Below, in pieces: positions 24,817-33,987 of a stretch of 42,966 nt of DNA. How positions within the stretch are numbered: position 1 is the first letter of the stretch; every line of letters begins with the position of its first letter. The DNA is from a virus. A model generated the notes under the pieces. That model did not search any database. It was not told where the DNA came from and was given only the letters and a program-made list of their open reading frames with translations. A program made the position numbers and the translations under genes. The stretch spans positions 1-42,966 of IMG/VR virus record IMGVR_UViG_3300037189_010528; one strand, 5' to 3'.

Positions 24817-26544
24817 TTGGGAATTTTTAAACGCACCCCAAAAAATGAAGATCAGCGCTTTCGAGCACCTGGCCTTCGTGCGACAGCGCCACGCTCAGCA
24901 ACTCCGATTGCTCCTGGAATCTCTGTAGATGCATTTGGCCTAGTTTACGCTGAGCCAGCCGCATACAACACTCCTAGACCCCTAACAGCTGCCGCTGCCC
25001 AAATTCGTATGGACGATAAGGGAGAGGCTGAACGCTTTAAGTCCCGCCGCCAATCAGCCGCATCTTCTTGGCAGACCGAAGCATGGGAGTATTACGATGC
25101 AATTGGAGAAATTAAGTATGCATTCAATCTTGTTGCAGCTGTGGTATCTCGCATCCGCATTTACGCTGCTGTTGTAGATGATCCAGCCGAGGCTCCAGTA
25201 CCACTAAACAAGTCAAAGACTGTTGACAAAGACCTGGCCGCGGCCGCTGAGCGTGCTTTGGCCAGACTTGATTCAGCCTATGGTGGCCAGGCAGGTCTTC
25301 TTAAGGATGCTGCTCTAAATCTTCAGGTGACTGGTGAATGCTACCTAGTCCAGATTCCAGAACGTCTAGGCTCTCAGCTCCCTGAGTCATGGGATATTCG
25401 TTCGGTTGACGAGCTACAGATTAATGCCAAGGGTCAGTACGTAATTAACCCGATCCGCGATGTTGGCGGAGGCTCTTCAGCTACTGGAAGTAAAAACGTT
25501 CTTCTTCTTCCAAAGGATGCTTTCATTGGTCGCATCTGGAAGGCGCACCCTCGCTACTCTCTAGAGTCTGACTCTTCACTACGAGGTCTGCTTGACCTTT
25601 GTGCTGAACTACTTCTACTTAACCGTACTTTCCGTGCAACCGCACGCTCTCGCCTCAACGCTGGTGCTCTTTATTTGCCAGATGGTCTTTCTGTTGCCGC
25701 TGCACCAGACCCTGACTATCCATATGACGAGAACGGCGAGTACAACGAGCAGTACAACACAGAAGAAGCTGCTGATGACTTCGAAGATCAACTCATCGAT
25801 GCAATGACCACTCCGATTAAGGACGAGGATTCTGCATCTGCAGTTGTTCCGCTTCTTATTCGTGGTCCTGCAGAACTTGGTGACAAGATCAAGCAGTTCA
25901 AGTTCGAGCGTTCATTCGATGACTCACTCGTTGCTCGTGCTGACCGAGTACTGGATCGCATCATGCAGGGACTAGACGTTCCTAAGGACGTTGTGACAGG
26001 CCTAGCAAACGTTAAGTACTCGAACGCGCTTCAGATTGATGAAGGTCTCTACAAGGCGCACATCGAGCCTCTGATGCTTCTTATTGCAGATGCTCTAACT
26101 GTTGTCTACCTACGCCCATACCTAAAGTCAATTGGCTATACCGAAGCCGACGTTGATCGAATCCATATTTGGTATGACCCAAGTCAGGTTGCTACCCGTA
26201 ATGACCGAGCAACCGATGCTGATTCTGGGTTCGAGAAGATGGCTGTTAGCTTCGACACATGGCGTCGTGCTCATGGGTTCTCGGATCAGGATGCCCCTAC
26301 TCCTTCAGAAGTAGCCCTTCGTCTAATTCTGGAGAAGGGTGCAATCACCCCTCAGCTAACCGAGTCCCTACTTGCTGCAGTTGCTCCAGATGTTATCAAT
26401 CTAACTCGTGAAGTATCGCAGGCTGAATCAGGAGCACCAATCCCTGAGGATGTAGATCAGATGATCCAAAATGGACAGCCAGCAGCTCCGGCTGAAGCTC
26501 CAGCCACAACCCCCGCTCCTCCCCTAGCAGAACCAAAGGTATAA
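24817..26544 (+). CDS. Portal protein, TTG start
   Basis: The 575-aa protein has the size and features of actinobacteriophage portal proteins: a disordered N-terminus, WEYYDAIGEIKYAFNLVAAV, a beta barrel (LQVTGECYLVQIPE), the stem/clip region with LLLNRTFRATARSRLNAGAL, VLDRIMQGLDVPKDVVTG and KYSNALQIDEGLYKAHIEPL, and a Pro/Ala-rich tail. The start is TTG 24817 preceded by AGGGAGACCCA. Portals form the dodecameric ring through which DNA enters and leaves. Its stop codon lies inside the TATAAT of the next gene's promoter. Confidence 0.85.
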   Translation: MGIFKRTPKNEDQRFRAPGLRATAPRSATPIAPGISVDAFGLVYAEPAAYNTPRPLTAAAAQIRMDDKGEAERFKSRRQSAASSWQTEAWEYYDAIGEIKYAFNLVAAVVSRIRIYAAVVDDPAEAPVPLNKSKTVDKDLAAAAERALARLDSAYGGQAGLLKDAALNLQVTGECYLVQIPERLGSQLPESWDIRSVDELQINAKGQYVINPIRDVGGGSSATGSKNVLLLPKDAFIGRIWKAHPRYSLESDSSLRGLLDLCAELLLLNRTFRATARSRLNAGALYLPDGLSVAAAPDPDYPYDENGEYNEQYNTEEAADDFEDQLIDAMTTPIKDEDSASAVVPLLIRGPAELGDKIKQFKFERSFDDSLVARADRVLDRIMQGLDVPKDVVTGLANVKYSNALQIDEGLYKAHIEPLMLLIADALTVVYLRPYLKSIGYTEADVDRIHIWYDPSQVATRNDRATDADSGFEKMAVSFDTWRRAHGFSDQDAPTPSEVALRLILEKGAITPQLTESLLAAVAPDVINLTREVSQAESGAPIPEDVDQMIQNGQPAAPAEAPATTPAPPLAEPKV

Positions 26545-26551
26545 TATTACT
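26540..26551 (+). promoter_or_regulatory. Perfect -10 TATAAT placing the transcript start on the dps-like ATG
   Basis: TATAAT 26540-26545 is exactly 12 bases before ATG 26552, and there is no Shine-Dalgarno. No -35 is visible in the C-rich upstream sequence. Confidence 0.5.
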
Positions 26552-27004
26552 ATGAATCAGACTTCAATCCCAGTAGCAGAAAAACTAGCTGCCCTAGTAA
26601 GCACTCTAGTAACTGCAAAATTTATTGCACACGGATATCACTGGAACGTAAAGGGTAGGGACTTCAAGGAGTTCCACTTCTTCTTCGAAGAGATCTACAA
26701 CGACTACGACAGTGCTATTGACCCTACTTCCGAGAACATTCGTAAGCTCGGCTTCGATGCCCCATACCTTCTGAATGACTTCCAGGAGATGACCCTAGTT
26801 AACGAGGATCGCATCGAGGATGGAAACATCGATGCAATGCTTGCTTCTCTTGTTCGTGTAAATCAGATCCTTCTAGACCTATGTGTCGAGACATTTGCAG
26901 TAGCAACCGATGCTAACGAGCAGGGTATTGCTAACTTTATTGCAGAACGTATTGACAAGCACCAGTTCTGGAACTGGCAGCTCACTTCATCTCTGTCTGC
27001 CTAA
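26552..27004 (+). CDS. Dps-like ferritin (DNA-binding protein from starved cells)
   Basis: The 150-aa protein has the Dps ferroxidase ligands in exact family spacing: H30 (GYHWNVKG), H42 (EFHFFFEE), E46, D57 and E61 (DPTSENIRKLG), corresponding to E. coli H51, H63, D67, D78 and E82, with Glu replacing one Asp. Helices BC and D follow (LASLVRVNQILLDLCVETFA, IANFIAERIDKHQFWNWQL). Dps dodecamers oxidise and store iron and many bind DNA; the Lys-rich tail used by E. coli Dps is missing here. The gene sits between portal and capsid genes and ends at a terminator, so it may be made late or packaged. Confidence 0.85.
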   Translation: MNQTSIPVAEKLAALVSTLVTAKFIAHGYHWNVKGRDFKEFHFFFEEIYNDYDSAIDPTSENIRKLGFDAPYLLNDFQEMTLVNEDRIEDGNIDAMLASLVRVNQILLDLCVETFAVATDANEQGIANFIAERIDKHQFWNWQLTSSLSA

Positions 27005-27021
27005 TAGCTTTAATCGACAAG

Positions 27022-27047
27022 CCCGACTGCTTTGTAGTCGGGTTTTT
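27022..27047 (+). terminator. Intrinsic terminator
   Basis: CCCGACT, GCTTTGT, AGTCGGG, then TTTTTC. Confidence 0.85.
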
Positions 27048-27153
27048 CGTCTATCTTTCCAAATAACCTACTGGGCTATTCTGTAAACTTTAAGTAGGCG
27101 ATTTTGTGTTGCGATAAACTTACCTCACTTCTGTCATTAATCGAAGGATACAG

Positions 27154-30147
27154 ATGTCTTACCTAGACAAACTAAACCAAGCCCTTACTGCTGCATCAAT
27201 TCCGGGCACCGGGTCTGGAGCTAACAAAGGTTTCTGGGAGCACCAGCTTCGCGATGATCACGGTAAGTGGATGGAGATGGGCCGCGGGTCACTCTTTGAC
27301 ATCATTAAAGATGGCATTAAAAAGACCCTGCATGGTATCTTTATCGGTCCAGATCTAAATAATCCTGGAAATGGTAACTTCCTAGTTCGTGAAAAAGATG
27401 GAACAAAAAACGTTGTCTCTGTTCCTTCTCACTTGGTTCGCCAATATAAGGCTGGAATCTCTAGTGAAGAACTCAAGCGTCAGGGAATCGAGACCAAGCA
27501 GGGTGGTCACATTGGTGACAACATCGCTCCGCTTGAAACTATCCAACTAAATGATAAAAATGTACGTCCAGCAACTGCTGAAGACGAGCGTATGGCATCT
27601 ATCGTTCCAGATAAGAAGCAGCAGAAGATCATTGATGAAGCTCGCGCAAACCACCCTCTAGCAAATGCTCCTGCGGGTGCCGAAAAGGGTATGGATCAAA
27701 TTCCAACCACCCCTGAAACTAAAGTTGAACCAGCATCTGTAGATGATGCTGCATCTAAGCTTTGGAATGATGCCGCTTATGGTGATGGTGCCAACCTTGA
27801 TGATGCTATTAAGGCAATTCAAATTTCAGCAGCTAATGGTCCAGCTGGGTTTGACGTCATCGACAAAGAAGCTAAAGATCTTAAAAAGGACGACGAGGTA
27901 GTAGATAATAAAAATAAACCTGTTGGTCGAATTACGGACATACGTGTTCAGAATGGCAAATACGATTTTATAATTACAACCCCTGATCGTAAGACGATTA
28001 GTTACTCTGCAGGTCCGAACGATAAGATCGGTACCGCCGTGGCTAAGAAGACAGCAGCACCGGCAACACCTAAGAAAGCAGCAAAGGCTAAGCCGGTTCC
28101 TGCATTTAAGCCTGCCACCTCAAAGCAGGTTGACGAACTCGACAACCTAGCTGACAAGATCAGCAATGATGCAAATATTGATCCAGCTTTGAAGAAGAGC
28201 TATGACGATATTGTATCTAAACTTGATAATGCCGAAGATGTATCCTCTGACGAAGCAAAGACTGTTCTTGATCAGGTTAAAGCTCACTATGGTCAGAAGA
28301 CTACACCTAAGGCTGCCCCTACCATTGTTGCACCTAAGAAGGCACCTGCTGCAGCTAAAGCAACTCCAAAGACTAGCAAGAAGACTGCTTCAGAAATTGC
28401 TCTTGCTAAAAAGCGTATGGATGACGGCAGCGACATTACCCTAAACACTAATGGAAAGTCTGAAGAAGACCTACGTAATCTAAAGCTAGATCCTCTCATG
28501 GATGAGAATGGTCAGCCTCTTCGCGATCCTAATAATCCTAAGAAGATCATTCAGGACCCTAATGCGGGCATTAACGGGCTACTTGATAATTTCCCTGATG
28601 CTAAGGTCCAGGGAGACAATGACCGTATTATCCTAGAGCGTCGCGACTACACAGACGTTGATGGTAAAGAATACAAGTTCGAACTAGGTGTATCAAGAAC
28701 CTATGGAAACCAGTTCATTCAGCACTATAAGTTTACCGATAAAACTACAGGTGAAGTAAAGGAATTCCAGGCTGCTGACTACAAAGATTCTTTTGCCGGA
28801 ATTTTTAGTAAGACTAACGGAATTCTTCGTATGCGCGATCAGCTTCTCGGCGAGGATATTCCTGGTAAGAAACTTACTCGCGAGCTTTCTACCTATTTTG
28901 GTCCTAACAAAAATCTAGATCAGCGACTCAAGTACTACCGTAAGGGTTCTGATTTATATGGATACCGACTAGTAACTCCAAAAGAAAACATCAAGAAATT
29001 CCTTGATGGAACTGACCCTAAGTACAACATGAGTATGGCTCAGACTGGTGTTGGTCCAAATGGCGAGGCACGCTATCAGTTCGGAAACGTTATGCGTGGT
29101 CAGGTATCTCCTTTCTGGAAGTCTATGGAGGACAAGGACTGGAACGGAATGAAGTTCCGTATTACTCAGCTTCTTGGAAGAATGCCAGATAGTCCTGAAT
29201 CACGTAAGTTGCTAGTTGATACCTTACGCGAAGAGACTATTTCACACTTTAAGGGTGTCAAGAAGGCTAAGAGTTACCAGACTTATGCTAACTTGCTCGA
29301 CAAGTATATGGCCAGCAACAATGTTGACCTACGTGACATCAATAGAACCCCATACATTATGGGTGATGGAAATACCGTTGCTAAGGTAGGAGACAAAGTC
29401 TTCTACTTCCCGAACCACGATGAATACTCGGTTGGTAGAATTGTTGGGTTCCAGCCAGCTAGTGGAAAGAATGGCGGATATCACGATACAGCCAGTATTC
29501 AATTTGCTGATGGAACAGTTATAAATAATCTACAAACTAGAAACTCATTCCCAGCTGGGCCTGATTCAGAGTTTGGAGACTCGGATCTGACTGACTACTC
29601 TGCAAATGTTAAGCTAGACAATAAACTAGCACTACGTAAGGCAATGCTCGGCCCTGCACTTGATGCATTTAATAAAAAGCGTGAGTCTGATAAGGCAGCA
29701 AAAGAGGGTAGAACCGCCCCATCTAGCGCCAACCCACCTTCTGCTCCAGACTCTACAGATAACTCTGATGATGTCGCTAACCCTAATGCTGGTGCTCCGT
29801 ACATTAACAGTAATGGCCAGCAAACCAACTCCAACGGGCAGGTTATTAGCGATGACTCTACTAGCCCTACTCCTGATGCCGCGGCTCCTGATAGTGCAAT
29901 AAACACCACCGACGAAACCGGCAAGGATGCTACACCTGAAGCACCTAAGGAAGGTAACGTAACCAAGCTTCAGCCAAACGATAGCTGGTATGACGAGAAC
30001 GGTGACTACAAGGGTGTTGTAGTAGAAACTCAAGAAGTTCCTGCTCAGGATGGTGGAGAGCCTGGCTTAGCTGTGTTCTACATCGATGAGAATGGCGATG
30101 AGCAGGTAGAGATTGTAGAGAAGAGCGAGAACCGCGGCCCAAAATAA
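27154..30147 (+). CDS. Large virion-associated protein, first part of a frameshifted polyvalent protein
   Basis: The zero-frame product is 997 aa and ends SENRGPK at TAA 30145. It begins with an N-terminal motif common in actinobacteriophage head proteins (FWEHQLRDDHGKWMEMGRG), then repeated low-complexity Ala/Lys/Pro linkers (KKTAAPATPKKAAKAKPVPA), a central globular domain (DRIILERRDYTDVDGKEYKF to MASNNVDLRDI), and KVGDKVFYFPNHDEYSVGRI, which looks like a small beta barrel. The last 150 residues are Ser/Pro/Asp-rich and end in PNDSWYDENGDYKGVVVETQ. No catalytic motif recognised in this part. A -1 frameshift at CCCAAAA would extend it by 980 residues. AAGGATACAG precedes the ATG. Confidence 0.8.
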   Translation: MSYLDKLNQALTAASIPGTGSGANKGFWEHQLRDDHGKWMEMGRGSLFDIIKDGIKKTLHGIFIGPDLNNPGNGNFLVREKDGTKNVVSVPSHLVRQYKAGISSEELKRQGIETKQGGHIGDNIAPLETIQLNDKNVRPATAEDERMASIVPDKKQQKIIDEARANHPLANAPAGAEKGMDQIPTTPETKVEPASVDDAASKLWNDAAYGDGANLDDAIKAIQISAANGPAGFDVIDKEAKDLKKDDEVVDNKNKPVGRITDIRVQNGKYDFIITTPDRKTISYSAGPNDKIGTAVAKKTAAPATPKKAAKAKPVPAFKPATSKQVDELDNLADKISNDANIDPALKKSYDDIVSKLDNAEDVSSDEAKTVLDQVKAHYGQKTTPKAAPTIVAPKKAPAAAKATPKTSKKTASEIALAKKRMDDGSDITLNTNGKSEEDLRNLKLDPLMDENGQPLRDPNNPKKIIQDPNAGINGLLDNFPDAKVQGDNDRIILERRDYTDVDGKEYKFELGVSRTYGNQFIQHYKFTDKTTGEVKEFQAADYKDSFAGIFSKTNGILRMRDQLLGEDIPGKKLTRELSTYFGPNKNLDQRLKYYRKGSDLYGYRLVTPKENIKKFLDGTDPKYNMSMAQTGVGPNGEARYQFGNVMRGQVSPFWKSMEDKDWNGMKFRITQLLGRMPDSPESRKLLVDTLREETISHFKGVKKAKSYQTYANLLDKYMASNNVDLRDINRTPYIMGDGNTVAKVGDKVFYFPNHDEYSVGRIVGFQPASGKNGGYHDTASIQFADGTVINNLQTRNSFPAGPDSEFGDSDLTDYSANVKLDNKLALRKAMLGPALDAFNKKRESDKAAKEGRTAPSSANPPSAPDSTDNSDDVANPNAGAPYINSNGQQTNSNGQVISDDSTSPTPDAAAPDSAINTTDETGKDATPEAPKEGNVTKLQPNDSWYDENGDYKGVVVETQEVPAQDGGEPGLAVFYIDENGDEQVEIVEKSENRGPK

Positions 30148-30183
30148 ATAGGGCTGAGGGTCCTAGCTCAGGGCCGTCAGCCC
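30138..30183 (+). promoter_or_regulatory. Programmed -1 ribosomal frameshift signal
   Basis: Heptamer C CCA AAA (30138-30144) is directly followed by the zero-frame TAA. After a 6-base spacer, GGGCTGA 30151-30157 pairs with TCAGCCC 30177-30183, and GGTCC 30159-30163 with GGGCC 30171-30175, separated by one G-G mismatch and closed by a 7-base loop. The -1 frame is then open for 980 codons with no start codon for its first 106 codons. Confidence 0.8.
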
Positions 30184-33086
30184 CTAAGGTCTCATCTACT
30201 CGAAAGTTTGACACATCCGGGCTAAGGCCTACCAGATCGGCTAAGACATCCTCAGATAGTTCATCTAAACCTGCAACTAGAACTAACTTCGACCCTAGCT
30301 GGGCCTCGCTAGGTAATCTTGAAGATTACATCTATGGCACTATTCCTGCCGAGCATAACGATAAGGAACTAGATAGCTTAGTTCAAAGGGTACGTAAGGC
30401 TCGTCAAGCTGGCGATACTGCTGAATACAAAGATGCAATAGTTGATCTACTTAATGCTCACATGAGCAGCTTCAAAGATTCCGAGGCATATACTCCATAC
30501 GACTATAAGTCTGATGGATTCCTCGGCCCTAAAGAGGTAGCGATGATTAACGCTCGCTTCCGCAATAAGACGCGTCAAGGCACTCAAGCAAAGACTCTGG
30601 ACACAGATTTTAACGATACGATCACTGCATATAGAAGTGCTATGCCTCGTATTGATAATCTATACTCTGGAGTTCCCGGAAGCTGGGATATTAAAGGTGC
30701 TAAAGCAGATGCAACCGAGGCATTCGACGAGAACTATAAGGCTCTTACTGGTAACTTTAATATCCGACCTGCCGAAGCTAAATATACAGCTCAAAGGGAA
30801 GTAATAAAGAATCTTAAGCTTAAGAGTACAGATCAAAAGTTCTCTAACATTAAGGTAACTGATGCTGATACTGGAAACAGTATCTATGTCCACATGACTG
30901 TAGATGACTCTGGAAAGCTAAACCCTAAAGCAACACCAGAAGACTTTGCAGCAGCTGTTGCGGGTCTCAAAGCCGTGAGGACTGGTGGCCTGTACAGAGG
31001 AACCGTAAACCTTCACCTATTAGATAATAAGAGTTCTGTCCCAGAAAATCTAAGCGGGATAAATGACAACACTGTTGCATTTACTTTTGATGGGGCTAAC
31101 GCTGTAAGAGTTTATGTAGACCGCGTACATGGTCAGGTAGAAGCAGCCAAGGCAAACCCTGGCTACTGGTCTACTGATATTACAGACAACACTAGTGCTA
31201 TGAAGCATTTTGTTGCTCACGAGGTACTTCACCAGATTGCTGATGAAATCTACGGTTCCGGAACAGCCAAGTCACTCTCTGACGATATGCGCAAGTTCTA
31301 CAATAAAGAGCTTAATGGGACAAAGGCACCTGCTGTAGATACATCCGTAAGCGCCGATGTGCAAAAGATTGTAGACAGTCAAAAGGCTTCAGAAGATCTT
31401 TCCAACTGGAAGCAAGTTGGGCGTCAGATGGGATCTAATGATGGAGGAACCTTTGAAGATCCAGCCACTGGTAAGCAGATATATGCTAAGTTTCCTAAGA
31501 CCGTTTTGCATGGAGAAAACGAGCGTCTAGCTTCAGCCCTCTATCAAGCAATGGGAATTGGATCTACAAATATTGTATCTGGCACAGTTGGGGGTAGATC
31601 GGCAACATATTCAGAAATGATTCCTGGAGTTAAAACCGACTTTAACTCAAAACTTAGCGACCCTTCTTACCTAAAAAAGGTTCAAGAGGGCTTTGCGGCT
31701 GACGCATTCCTAGCCAACTGGGACTCTGTTCTAAATGACAACATAGTTAGCGATGCTAATGGCGACCCTATTCGCATCGATCCAGGAGGGTCACTTCTCT
31801 TCCGTGCTCAGGGCGGGGCTAAGGGTACAGCTTTTGGAGATTCAGTACTAGAGCTAGATACTCTAACATCTGGACATCAAAACCCTACTGCAGTGTCTAT
31901 CTTTGGAAAGATGACCCAGCAGCAAAAGATTGACAGCGCCAAGAGAGTTCAAAGCCTAAAAGAGTCAGATATTGATTCATTGGTTGACAGCATTATCACT
32001 GACCCTACTGCTGCTCAGCAGCTAAAAACAACTCTTAAGAACCGTAGATCTTATATTCTTAACAAGTTCGGTCTAGGTGACTCGGCTGACGCTGCTAGCG
32101 TTCAAGAAAAAGCTCATGCGGCTAGCAACCAAACCATCCCTGCAGTAAGTATTCGCGGTGCGGCTGGAGATAGTGAAAACTTCGCTGAGCTAGGTGCTAA
32201 ATATGTTCTGACCGGTGAAGCTCCGGACTGGTTCGTGGCAATGCTTGAATCTCGCGGCATTGCTAAAGCTAAAGTAAGCACTCTATGGCGTCAAGCAGTT
32301 ACTGGAATTAAATCTAATCTTCTAGGTTTTATCGATAAAATACGCCATGAAAATAATAGTGGCACATCTCCGGAATCAGATGCATCCCTATATACGCCAT
32401 CGTCAAGAGGGTATGGATCTAGGTCTCATGGTATCCTTGGTGCCGCTTCTGCCCACAAATTAGCTAGATTAAACGGAGTTAGAGAGAATACCCCTCAGAT
32501 AGTTGATGACTTCACTCCTGGCTGGAAGACAATCTTCCGCGGTGTTGGTGGACTAGACGTTAATGGGAAATACAAGAGTGCCAGAGAGCTACAGAGAGAC
32601 TTTTCGACAACTAAAGACCCTTACTATTCTGATAAGGGTGGAACCATGTATGGTGATGGCATATACTTCTCAACAAGTAAGTCAGAATCGGACAGTTATG
32701 GACGCAATAATAATTCCAGGGATAATGAAACCCTAGAGGTGGCAGTTGATCCAAATGCAAAAATCTATGTAGTAGGTAGAGCATCGAGAATAGGAGCAAC
32801 TAAGGGTAACGGTGATACTGACATCGATGATGTGCAGGCTCAAATAAAGGACCTACTTAAGTCAATTGTTCTTAATGAAGAGCATCCTGAGCTAGATGTT
32901 ACTGATTCTACGGTATCAAGTAAAATTAGCGCTCTATATCACGCACTACCTACCGAAAGCCCTAACGGTGCAAGTCAAAGTAATATGGCCTTCCTACTTG
33001 GCTATGATGCAATAGAGTTTGCAAATGGCTATGTTGTTGTCCTAAATAGAGGTATACTTCAGGTTAGAAAGAAAGATATCGCATAA
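30144..33086 (+). CDS. Second part of the polyvalent protein: HEVLH, kinase-like and ADP-ribosyltransferase-like segments
   Basis: Reading in the -1 frame continues INRAEGPSSGPSAPKV, then NFDPSWASLGNLEDYIYG; the first ATG is at 30462 and lacks a Shine-Dalgarno. Numbering from that ATG: HEVLH at 253-257 is a zinc-peptidase-like motif. Residues 330-540 resemble a HipA/PI-kinase-type fold, with K343 (IYAKF), E near NERLASALYQAMG, ADAFLANWDSVLNDNIV (D421) and IRIDPGGSLLF. The C-terminus resembles an ADP-ribosyltransferase: TIFRGVGG (R693), YGDGIYFSTSKSE (S737) and YDAIEFANGYVVVLNRG. Such multi-toxin-like fusions are known as polyvalent proteins, delivered with phage DNA to act on host defence. 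Individual activities are inferred from motifs. Confidence 0.75.
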   Translation: MNRAEGPSSGPSAPKVSSTRKFDTSGLRPTRSAKTSSDSSSKPATRTNFDPSWASLGNLEDYIYGTIPAEHNDKELDSLVQRVRKARQAGDTAEYKDAIVDLLNAHMSSFKDSEAYTPYDYKSDGFLGPKEVAMINARFRNKTRQGTQAKTLDTDFNDTITAYRSAMPRIDNLYSGVPGSWDIKGAKADATEAFDENYKALTGNFNIRPAEAKYTAQREVIKNLKLKSTDQKFSNIKVTDADTGNSIYVHMTVDDSGKLNPKATPEDFAAAVAGLKAVRTGGLYRGTVNLHLLDNKSSVPENLSGINDNTVAFTFDGANAVRVYVDRVHGQVEAAKANPGYWSTDITDNTSAMKHFVAHEVLHQIADEIYGSGTAKSLSDDMRKFYNKELNGTKAPAVDTSVSADVQKIVDSQKASEDLSNWKQVGRQMGSNDGGTFEDPATGKQIYAKFPKTVLHGENERLASALYQAMGIGSTNIVSGTVGGRSATYSEMIPGVKTDFNSKLSDPSYLKKVQEGFAADAFLANWDSVLNDNIVSDANGDPIRIDPGGSLLFRAQGGAKGTAFGDSVLELDTLTSGHQNPTAVSIFGKMTQQQKIDSAKRVQSLKESDIDSLVDSIITDPTAAQQLKTTLKNRRSYILNKFGLGDSADAASVQEKAHAASNQTIPAVSIRGAAGDSENFAELGAKYVLTGEAPDWFVAMLESRGIAKAKVSTLWRQAVTGIKSNLLGFIDKIRHENNSGTSPESDASLYTPSSRGYGSRSHGILGAASAHKLARLNGVRENTPQIVDDFTPGWKTIFRGVGGLDVNGKYKSARELQRDFSTTKDPYYSDKGGTMYGDGIYFSTSKSESDSYGRNNNSRDNETLEVAVDPNAKIYVVGRASRIGATKGNGDTDIDDVQAQIKDLLKSIVLNEEHPELDVTDSTVSSKISALYHALPTESPNGASQSNMAFLLGYDAIEFANGYVVVLNRGILQVRKKDIA

Positions 33087-33087
33087 T

Positions 33088-33558
33088 ATGAATCCTGCAT
33101 TTTTTCAAACTAATCAGCGAGTAGCCGATGCGCTATTCAACTCTGTAGACGCAGACTACTATAGCTCTGACGGAGAAACCTGGGATCCGTATGCTGATAC
33201 TGTCTATTTCAACGAGACTACTGCTAAATATAATGCCAGTCTCCTAAAGGAGGCGGCTGAAAAAGAGCTAAAAGCCGAGTCTCTAGATGACCTGTCTCCA
33301 GCCCTATCAGAGTTTATACTCCGTGTTGAAAAGCGAGTAGCTGAGCGAGCATCCTCGCCGTTAGAGCGTAATTATAAGACTAATATTGGCTATACCTATG
33401 AAGATCCTAAATCTGGAAAAAAGGTTAGAGGCTATCTAGATATTAAGAATGCTTCTGATGCAGATCTTCAATCTATAATTGATGATGTACCTGAGGCAAG
33501 ACTAGAGCTTATGTATAGGGCTATAACCCAGGTAAACAGCAACAACACTAATGAATAA
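33088..33558 (+). CDS. Hypothetical protein (156 aa)
   Basis: It begins one base after the stop of the polyvalent ORF. Acidic and helical (SLLKEAAEKELKAESLDDLS, LSEFILRVEKRVAER), then a short beta segment (YTYEDPKSGKKVRGYLDIK) and a helical end. No family recognised. The tight spacing suggests it is co-translated with the polyvalent protein; it might be an immunity or chaperone partner, but there is no direct evidence. Confidence 0.65.
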   Translation: MNPAFFQTNQRVADALFNSVDADYYSSDGETWDPYADTVYFNETTAKYNASLLKEAAEKELKAESLDDLSPALSEFILRVEKRVAERASSPLERNYKTNIGYTYEDPKSGKKVRGYLDIKNASDADLQSIIDDVPEARLELMYRAITQVNSNNTNE

Positions 33559-33621
33559 TAGTGGTAAAATAATAATATACTCTATAGAGAGATATTTCCG
33601 CTCGTCAGCAGAAAGAAACCA

Positions 33622-33987
33622 ATGGCAGACAATGTAGTAAATGTATGGTTCTACGTGAACCCTCAGACTAATGCTATCGATGGAGTATATGCGTTTTCCC
33701 CTATGGGAATATTTATTCGTCAGAATGCTGACTGGGACTTCACTACTCGTGAAGAAAGCCGTATTGACACTGATCTTAATAACGATGATGTATACCAGCT
33801 CGACTGGGATACGGATGAAGCTGAAATCGATAACTCGTTTATGTCTGAAGGCTCTGATCCTGACCACATTGCGGTAAAAATGTATGACAACGGTGAGCTA
33901 GACCTTAGCGAACTGGAAAAGTACGCAGATAAGATTTATGACCACAGCGACTTCACTCCAGCTAGCGATAATTTAACGGAGCAGTAA
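33622..33987 (+). CDS. Hypothetical acidic protein (121 aa)
   Basis: VVNVWFYVNPQTNAIDGVYA begins a beta-rich acidic protein with a long Asp/Glu region (DVYQLDWDTDEAEIDNSFMS). AGAAAG precedes the ATG. The 63-bp gap before it contains GGTAAAAT and the palindrome CTCTATAGAG (33582-33591), a possible promoter/operator. No family recognised. The next gene starts directly after its stop. Confidence 0.65.
   Translation: MADNVVNVWFYVNPQTNAIDGVYAFSPMGIFIRQNADWDFTTREESRIDTDLNNDDVYQLDWDTDEAEIDNSFMSEGSDPDHIAVKMYDNGELDLSELEKYADKIYDHSDFTPASDNLTEQ

Noticed and set aside
30151-30183. Hairpin after TAA 30147 as a transcription terminator
   Set aside because: There is no T run, and the -1 frame stays open for 980 codons. 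Slippery-site geometry explains it better.
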